A stretch of 64,000 nt of DNA from JAKSPM01 sp964450645. GTDB lineage: Bacteria; Bacillota; Clostridia; Oscillospirales; Oscillospiraceae. Made by a program: the position numbers and the translations under genes. Where the stretch lies: assembly GCA_964450645.1 (NCBI GenBank), contig CAYVEB010000002.1:62001-126000 (forward strand), written 5' to 3'. Below, one piece after another: positions 60,075-64,000 of the stretch; positions within the stretch are counted from its first letter, which is position 1; each line of letters opens with the position of its first letter. The notes beneath the pieces were generated by a model that worked only from the letters and a program-made list of their open reading frames with translations, searched no databases and was not told the DNA's origin.

Positions 60075-60305
60075 TCAGTCTGCAATCTCCACATTGACGC
60101 GCTGGCCTGTCCGTTGGGCCACGGATTTGATGATCGTGCGGATTTCCTTGGCAATCCGGCCCTGGCGGCCGATGACCTTGCCCATATCCTCCGGCGCCAC
60201 ATGCAGCTCCAGGACCGTAGCGCCATCGTCTTCAAATTCGTTGACCTGCACAGCGTCCGGGTTATCCACCAGATTCTTTGCCATATAAAGCAGGAGTTCC
60301 TTCAT
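60075..60305 (-). CDS. khpA: KH-domain RNA-binding protein KhpA
   Basis: 76 residues: MKELLLYMAKNLVDNPDAVQ, VLELHVAPEDMGKVIGRQGR with the GxxG motif (IGRQG), and IAKEIRTIIKSVAQRTGQRV. KhpA (YlqC) forms a dimer with KhpB/Jag and binds RNA, affecting cell division and small RNAs. ATG 60305 follows AGGAGAAAC. It is 11 bases downstream of rpsP, the conserved order ffh-rpsP-khpA. Confidence 0.95.
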   Translation of the reverse strand: MKELLLYMAKNLVDNPDAVQVNEFEDDGATVLELHVAPEDMGKVIGRQGRIAKEIRTIIKSVAQRTGQRVNVEIAD

Positions 60306-60316
60306 GGTGTTTCTCC

Positions 60317-60571
60317 TTACAGGACATTTGCCTTTTTCAGCAGGGCTCTCACCGTATCCGTCGGCTGCGCGCCGTTTTGAATCCACTGTTTTGCCTTGTC
60401 GGCGTCCACCGTAATGGCTGCCGGATTGGTCAGCGGATTATAGGTTCCAATTTCTTCAATGCAACGGCCGTCACGCGGAAAGCGGGAATCTGCAACCACA
60501 ATACGATAGTAAGGTGCCTTTTTCGCACCCATTCTTCTCAGTCTGATTTTAACCAAGGGGTTCACCTCCAA
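60317..60571 (-). CDS. rpsP: 30S ribosomal protein S16
   Basis: 84 residues: VKIRLRRMGAKKAPYYRIVV, ADSRFPRDGRCIEEIGTYNP, and ADKAKQWIQNGAQPTDTVRA, typical S16. It is needed for 30S assembly. The start codon at 60571 (ATG) sits after a GGAGGTG site; the predicted MEVNPLVKIRLRRMG has a few extra residues over the common MxVKIRLRRMG, and the likely second start is GTG/TTG inside this stretch. It lies downstream of ffh in the same operon. Confidence 0.95.
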   Translation of the reverse strand: MEVNPLVKIRLRRMGAKKAPYYRIVVADSRFPRDGRCIEEIGTYNPLTNPAAITVDADKAKQWIQNGAQPTDTVRALLKKANVL

Positions 60572-60632
60572 AATATTTTCGCTTGTTTTAATTTATCGAC
60601 AAACGGATCCGCTCCGTTTCCGAAGACATTTT

Positions 60633-61991
60633 TTATAGGCCGGAGAAGCCACCCATACCCGGAATTCCGCCGCGCCGCTGCAGACGCTTCAGCTTTTTAT
60701 CCGCGCCGGGGCCAGAGAACCGCTTCACCAACTGCTGCATCATGTCATACTGCTTCAGCAGGCGGTTGATGTCTTCGACCTTCAGCCCGCATCCGGCGGC
60801 GACCCGGCGCTTGCGGCTGTGGTTCAAGCAGCTGGGATTTTCCCGCTCATAGGGCGTCATCGATTGAATGATTGCCTGGACGCGGTCGAGCGCTTTTTCA
60901 TCCACCTGGACGTTTTTTAAATTGCCCATGCCGGGCATCATACCCAGGATATCCTGGATGCTGCCCATGTTTTTCAGCTGGATCAGCTGATCGTAATAGT
61001 CCGCCAGGGTGAATTTGTTGGCCCGGAGCCGCTGCTCCATTTCAGCGGCTTTTTTCTGATCCAAAGCCGCCTCCGCCTTTTCAATCAGCGACAGCACGTC
61101 GCCCATTCCCAAAATCCGCGACGCCATGCGCGCCGGATGGAACGGCTCGATCTGATCCAGCTTTTCACCGGTACCGATAAACTTGATGGGCTTGCCCGTA
61201 ACCGCGCGGACGGAAAGCGCCGCGCCGCCTCTGGCGTCGCCGTCCAGCTTGGAAAGCATCACACCGTCGATATCCAGCCACTGGTTAAAGCTCTGGGCGG
61301 CGTTCACCGCGTCCTGGCCGGTCATCGCGTCCACCACCAGCATGATCTCATCGGGATGGACAGCCTCTTTAATGGCTTTTAATTCTTCCATCAGCGCCTC
61401 GTCCACATGCAGGCGGCCGGCGGTATCCAGCAGGACAAAGTCGTTGCCGTGCTGCGTCGCGTGCCGGATGGCAGCCTTGGCAATCTCCACAGGGCTTGTC
61501 TGCCCCATTTGGAACACCGGGACGCCCAACTGCCCGCCGACAACCTCCAGCTGCTTAATGGCCGCGGGGCGGTAGATGTCGCACGCCACCAAAAGCGGAC
61601 GTTTATTTTGTTTCTTCAAATATCCGGCCAGCTTGGCGCCGTTCGTCGTCTTTCCGGCACCCTGCAGGCCCACCAGCATCACCACCGTCGGCCCCTTGGG
61701 CGAGACAGCGATCCGCTGGTTCTCCGCGCCCATCAGTCTGGTCAGTTCCTCGTTGACGATCTTCACAATTGTCTGCGCGGGCGTCAGGCTCTCCAATACG
61801 TCGGAGCCGACGCAGCGCTCCGTGACCGCTTTAATAAAATCTTTGACCACCTTATAGCTGACGTCGGCCTCCAGCAGCGCCAGACGAATTTCCCGCATGG
61901 CCTCTTTGACGTCCGACTCGGTCAGCCTACCCTTTCCGCGAAGCCGCTTGAACGCGGTGGAAAGTTTTTCCGTTAAACCCTCAAATGCCAT
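60633..61991 (-). CDS. ffh: Signal recognition particle protein Ffh
   Basis: 452 residues. N domain (MAFEGLTEKLSTAFKRLRGK), GTPase: GLQGAGKTTNGAKLA (~106-120, usually GLQGSGKTT), DTAGRLHVDEALMEEL, SKLDGDARGGAALS; and the M domain with GDVLSLIEKAEAALDQKKAA, LKNMGSIQDILGMMPGMGNL, a degenerate NPSCLNHSRKRRVAAGCGLK (RNA-binding) and the final GIPGMGGFSGL. It binds signal peptides and the 4.5S/SRP RNA. Start is 4 bases after ylxM. ftsY, its receptor gene, is at 1240. Confidence 0.97.
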   Translation of the reverse strand: MAFEGLTEKLSTAFKRLRGKGRLTESDVKEAMREIRLALLEADVSYKVVKDFIKAVTERCVGSDVLESLTPAQTIVKIVNEELTRLMGAENQRIAVSPKGPTVVMLVGLQGAGKTTNGAKLAGYLKKQNKRPLLVACDIYRPAAIKQLEVVGGQLGVPVFQMGQTSPVEIAKAAIRHATQHGNDFVLLDTAGRLHVDEALMEELKAIKEAVHPDEIMLVVDAMTGQDAVNAAQSFNQWLDIDGVMLSKLDGDARGGAALSVRAVTGKPIKFIGTGEKLDQIEPFHPARMASRILGMGDVLSLIEKAEAALDQKKAAEMEQRLRANKFTLADYYDQLIQLKNMGSIQDILGMMPGMGNLKNVQVDEKALDRVQAIIQSMTPYERENPSCLNHSRKRRVAAGCGLKVEDINRLLKQYDMMQQLVKRFSGPGADKKLKRLQRRGGIPGMGGFSGL

Positions 61992-61995
61992 TGCG

Positions 61996-62346
61996 TTACT
62001 CCTTCAGCGAATGAACCGCGGATACAATTTGATCCGCCAGGCGGCGGACTTGACCATCCGCGTGGTTTTGCAAAGTCGCCGCGGCGGCGGCAATTCGCTC
62101 CAAGCCCTCTTGCAGGCGGCGTTCCCGCCGGACACAACCCATGGTTTCTTCAAAATGGCGCAGCGCCGCCTCTGCACGAACGATGGAGTCGTGGACACCC
62201 TGCCGGCTGATCCCCTCGCTCTCGGCGATCTCGGCTAAGGAGAGATCCTGGTTCCGGTGCAAATCAAAACAAATCCTCTGTCTGTCCGTCAGCAAATCCC
62301 CGTAAAAATCAAAGAGCAGCGACAGCTCCAGCATATCCGGCAGCAC
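61996..62346 (-). CDS. ylxM: YlxM helix-turn-helix protein of the SRP operon
   Basis: 116 residues: LELSLLFDFYGDLLTDRQRI, CFDLHRNQDLSLAEIAESEG and SRQGVHDSIVRAEAALRHFE, the YlxM/p13 pattern with a sigma-70 region-4-like HTH. YlxM is thought to modulate SRP in Firmicutes and always sits just before ffh. Start: GTG 62346 (VLPDMLELSL) is six bases after GGGAGGGG; an internal ATG at 62334 has poorer spacing. Two similar inverted repeats and a promoter lie just upstream. Confidence 0.9.
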   Translation of the reverse strand: MLPDMLELSLLFDFYGDLLTDRQRICFDLHRNQDLSLAEIAESEGISRQGVHDSIVRAEAALRHFEETMGCVRRERRLQEGLERIAAAAATLQNHADGQVRRLADQIVSAVHSLKE

Positions 62347-62360
62347 AAAGCACCCCTCCC

Positions 62361-62384
62361 CTGTCAAGCTCCGCATCTTGACAG
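62361..62384 (-). promoter_or_regulatory. Inverted repeat 1 (CTGTCAAG-N8-CTTGACAG) at the ylxM transcript start
   Basis: CTGTCAAG (62361-62368) and CTTGACAG (62377-62384) are exact inverted copies with an 8-base spacer. It covers the expected +1 region between the -10 and the ribosome site of ylxM. Confidence 0.75.
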
Positions 62385-62391
62385 CTTGTTT

Positions 62392-62420
62392 ATTCTAGCA
62401 TAGAAAGCTCCGCCTGTCAA
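62392..62420 (-). promoter_or_regulatory. ylxM-ffh operon promoter, TTGACA-17-TAGAAT
   Basis: On the minus strand TTGACA (62415-62420) and TAGAAT (62392-62397), spacer 17. The -35 is part of inverted repeat 2. Confidence 0.85.
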
Positions 62421-62440
62421 GCGTTTTTCTTTGACAGGCG
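62411..62440 (-). promoter_or_regulatory. Inverted repeat 2 (CGCCTGTCAA-N10-TTGACAGGCG) over the -35
   Basis: CGCCTGTCAA (62411-62420) and TTGACAGGCG (62431-62440) are exact inverted copies. It overlaps the -35 of the ylxM promoter and shares the half-site CTGTCAA with inverted repeat 1, whose centre is 53 bases away. Confidence 0.75.
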
Positions 62441-62450
62441 AATATTTTTT

Positions 62451-62644
62451 GACGACACCGTACAATTCTGATGGAGCAGATGCGCGGTCAGATTTTTCGT
62501 CAAACAATATAAATCCATATAAATTATAATTTGCTCATAAATCTGCGACAGCTGTACTGCCGTACCGACTAGAAGATTTGTGCGGTTTGACGGAAAAAGC
62601 AGATGTCCCATCAAAGCGCCAGCTGTAAATTGTGCGGTGGCGCC
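62451..62644. repeat. Palindromic dispersed repeat, copy 3 (194 bp, with insert)
   Basis: Starts GACGACACCGTACAATTC and ends AAATTGTGCGGTGGCGCC. Shares GCAGATGCGCGGTCAGATTT, CGTCAAACAATA, TGCCGTACCG, TTTGTGCGGTTTG, GGAAAAAGCAGATG and CCATCAAAGC with the other copies. The middle differs: about 30 extra A/T-rich bases (TAAATCCATATAAATTATAA and on) replace the ACAACCCGG part. Termini still pair (CCGTACAATTC with CCGCACAATTT). It lies between the PBP gene and the ylxM promoter. Confidence 0.85.
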
Positions 62645-62648
62645 CTTT

Positions 62649-64000
62649 TCATCCCAACGTGTTCTCGGCTGGATAGGTCTCCAGATTGCCGCTCTCGGCA
62701 AAATAAGCGTCCATGATCGCCTTGGCAACGTTGCCCAGATTGCCGCCCTGCGCGCCGTTTTCCACATAGACGGCGATCGCAATCTGCGGATCGTCCGCCG
62801 GCGCATAGCAGACAAACGACGCGCTGTCCGAACGCAGCCCGGCAATACTCAAGTCCGTCTGGACCGTGCCGGTCTTGGCGCAGACGGCGACCGGATAATC
62901 CCCGAACACGCCTCGTGCCGTGCCGTTGCTCTCGGTGACCGCCATGCGCATCCCCTCGTGGACGGCCGCCAGCGCTTCCTCGGAAATATTGCACTTGCTG
63001 AGCACCTTCGGGACGTTCTCCTTGATCAGCCTCTGGTAATTGGCGGACACCACGCGGCTCAAGAAAGTCGCCTTATACCGCGTGCCGCCGTTGGCGAGCG
63101 CGGAGGTATAGACGCACAGCTGCAGCGGCGTGAACTTGTTTTCCGACTGGCCGATGGACGCCATCAGCACGTCCGCCGCGTACCAGCCCTGTTCGCCCTC
63201 GCCGTAAAGCTCGGCTTTCGTCTCGGCGTTGGCGCGTCTGCCGGTCTGCTCGGGCAGCTCAATCCCGGTCGGTTCCCCCAGGCCCAGGGATTTGGAAACC
63301 TCGTCCACCGCCTCCCAACCAACGCCGCTTGTGGAGGCGATGAGCCTTCCGACTTCATAAAAATAATAGTTACACGACGCCGCCAACGCCTGCATGGTGT
63401 TTACCACGCCGTGGGTGATGCCGTTCGCGGTATAGTAATAGCAGTAGGCTACGAAACCCTGCTCTTCATAGTAGTCGTAAGCGCCGCGGTCCTCGATGCC
63501 GTAATAGCGGCCGACCACGTTGTTGTTGATGGCGGCGATGGCCGTGACCATTTTGAACACCGATCCGGGGCTGTAGGTAGCGTTGAGCGCCTTGTTTAAA
63601 AGCGGCGAATACGGCGCGTCGCGCAGCTCGTTAAAGTCCTCGGAATAGGTCGCCAGATTATAGGTCGGATAGCTGGCGCAGGCCAGCACCTCTCCCGTAT
63701 TCACATCCATGGCCACCACTGCGCCGCCCTCTGCGTCCTTGCCGCTTTGGTCGCCGCCAATGCCGTTGGCCCGCAGGGACAGGATCGTTCGTTCCAGGGC
63801 CTGTTCCGCCACAGCCTGCAGGTCGATGTCAATGGTCAATTCGATATTATTGCCCTCCACCGGCTCTTTGGAATAGGTATCGCTGATGATCGCCCCGTCC
63901 GAGGAGATGGTAATCTGCCGCGTGCCGTCCGTTCCGTGGAGTTCGGACTCAAACGCCTGTTCCAGGCCCTCTTTGCCAATGTACGCGTCCATGGGATAGT
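62649..64000 (-). CDS. Class B penicillin-binding protein (PBP2-like), 3' part; 5' end outside window
   Basis: The frame stays open to the right edge, so the start is outside. The visible ~450 residues hold the end of the dimerisation region (YIGKEGLEQAFESELHGTDG) and the transpeptidase domain: SxxK in NATYSPGSVFKMVTAIAAIN, SxN in ALAASCNYYFYEVGRLIAST, and KTG in VAVCAKTGTVQTDLSIAGLR. DGAIISDTYSKEPVEGNNIE fits MrdA/PBP2 or SpoVD-type proteins. It cross-links peptidoglycan outside the membrane. Whether it is the elongation or a sporulation PBP cannot be decided without the N-terminus and neighbours. A 3' extension after KTG is of normal length. Confidence 0.9.
   Translation of the reverse strand, partial: YPMDAYIGKEGLEQAFESELHGTDGTRQITISSDGAIISDTYSKEPVEGNNIELTIDIDLQAVAEQALERTILSLRANGIGGDQSGKDAEGGAVVAMDVNTGEVLACASYPTYNLATYSEDFNELRDAPYSPLLNKALNATYSPGSVFKMVTAIAAINNNVVGRYYGIEDRGAYDYYEEQGFVAYCYYYTANGITHGVVNTMQALAASCNYYFYEVGRLIASTSGVGWEAVDEVSKSLGLGEPTGIELPEQTGRRANAETKAELYGEGEQGWYAADVLMASIGQSENKFTPLQLCVYTSALANGGTRYKATFLSRVVSANYQRLIKENVPKVLSKCNISEEALAAVHEGMRMAVTESNGTARGVFGDYPVAVCAKTGTVQTDLSIAGLRSDSASFVCYAPADDPQIAIAVYVENGAQGGNLGNVAKAIMDAYFAESGNLETYPAENTLG

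Overview
The window looks like a chromosomal segment of a GC-rich, endospore-forming member of the Clostridia, most like the Oscillospiraceae/Ruminococcaceae. Reasons: Firmicutes gene order (smc-ftsY, nadD-yqeK-LCP-rsfS-leuS, ylxM-ffh-rpsP-khpA, rpsO-pnp), sporulation genes (spmA, spmB, spoIIP, a pdaA-type deacetylase), a leucine T-box ahead of leuS, an ABC-F protein, RNase M5, and a benzoyl-CoA-reductase-type activator protein typical of anaerobes. Many promoters are textbook TTGACA-17-TATAAT. No rRNA, tRNA, CRISPR array or intact insertion sequence was seen.

Layout. 1-9.6 kb (plus): end of smc, ftsY, rdgB, yhbY, a fused nadD-yqeK gene, an LCP protein, rsfS, a T-box leader and leuS, then rpsU. 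9.6-10.9 kb: a graveyard of broken genes (RelE-type toxin, its partner, a phage-like small protein). 10.9-16.7 kb (minus): pnp, rpsO, argS, spmB, spmA. 16.8-20.2 kb: an AbrB-type regulator and a 970-residue secreted, SLH-anchored nuclease. 20.4-29.3 kb (plus): comEC, holA, rnmV, an ABC-F gene, an Mrp/ApbC ATPase and a UvrD-type helicase. 29.4-32.6 kb: an amidase divergent from a LysM/M14 peptidase, then two small membrane proteins. 32.8-37.9 kb: a 1436-residue ASKHA activator/dehydratase-like fusion and a zinc-ribbon membrane protein. 38-47.7 kb: DUF1576 protein, AraC regulator, polysaccharide deacetylase, a 43-residue Cys-rich peptide, spoIIP, an MBL hydrolase, the TrkH/TrkA potassium system and a flavin reductase-like protein. 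47.8-48.3 kb: a broken alpha/beta hydrolase gene that keeps a perfect promoter. 48.5-53.6 kb: an exporter with two different adaptors around one ATPase and one permease. 53.7-56.2 kb: a methyltransferase and adenine deaminase. 57-64 kb (minus): murA, an RsmF-type methyltransferase, khpA, rpsP, ffh, ylxM and the 3' part of a class B penicillin-binding protein.

Most notable: (1) a family of about 166 bp snap-back palindromic repeats with three copies (6228, 46952, 62451), unrelated to any gene here and resembling a MITE or structured intergenic element; (2) two related inverted repeats, about five helical turns apart, over the -35 and transcript start of the ylxM-ffh operon; (3) the normally contiguous smc-ftsY-ylxM-ffh-rpsP cluster is split into two halves about 58 kb apart in opposite orientation; (4) the SLH-anchored endonuclease is head-to-head with comEC, suggesting a DNA uptake or scavenging pair; (5) an exporter with two adaptors, one carrying an acidic 54-bp tandem repeat; (6) a double-ASKHA activator fusion with no separate dehydratase genes nearby.
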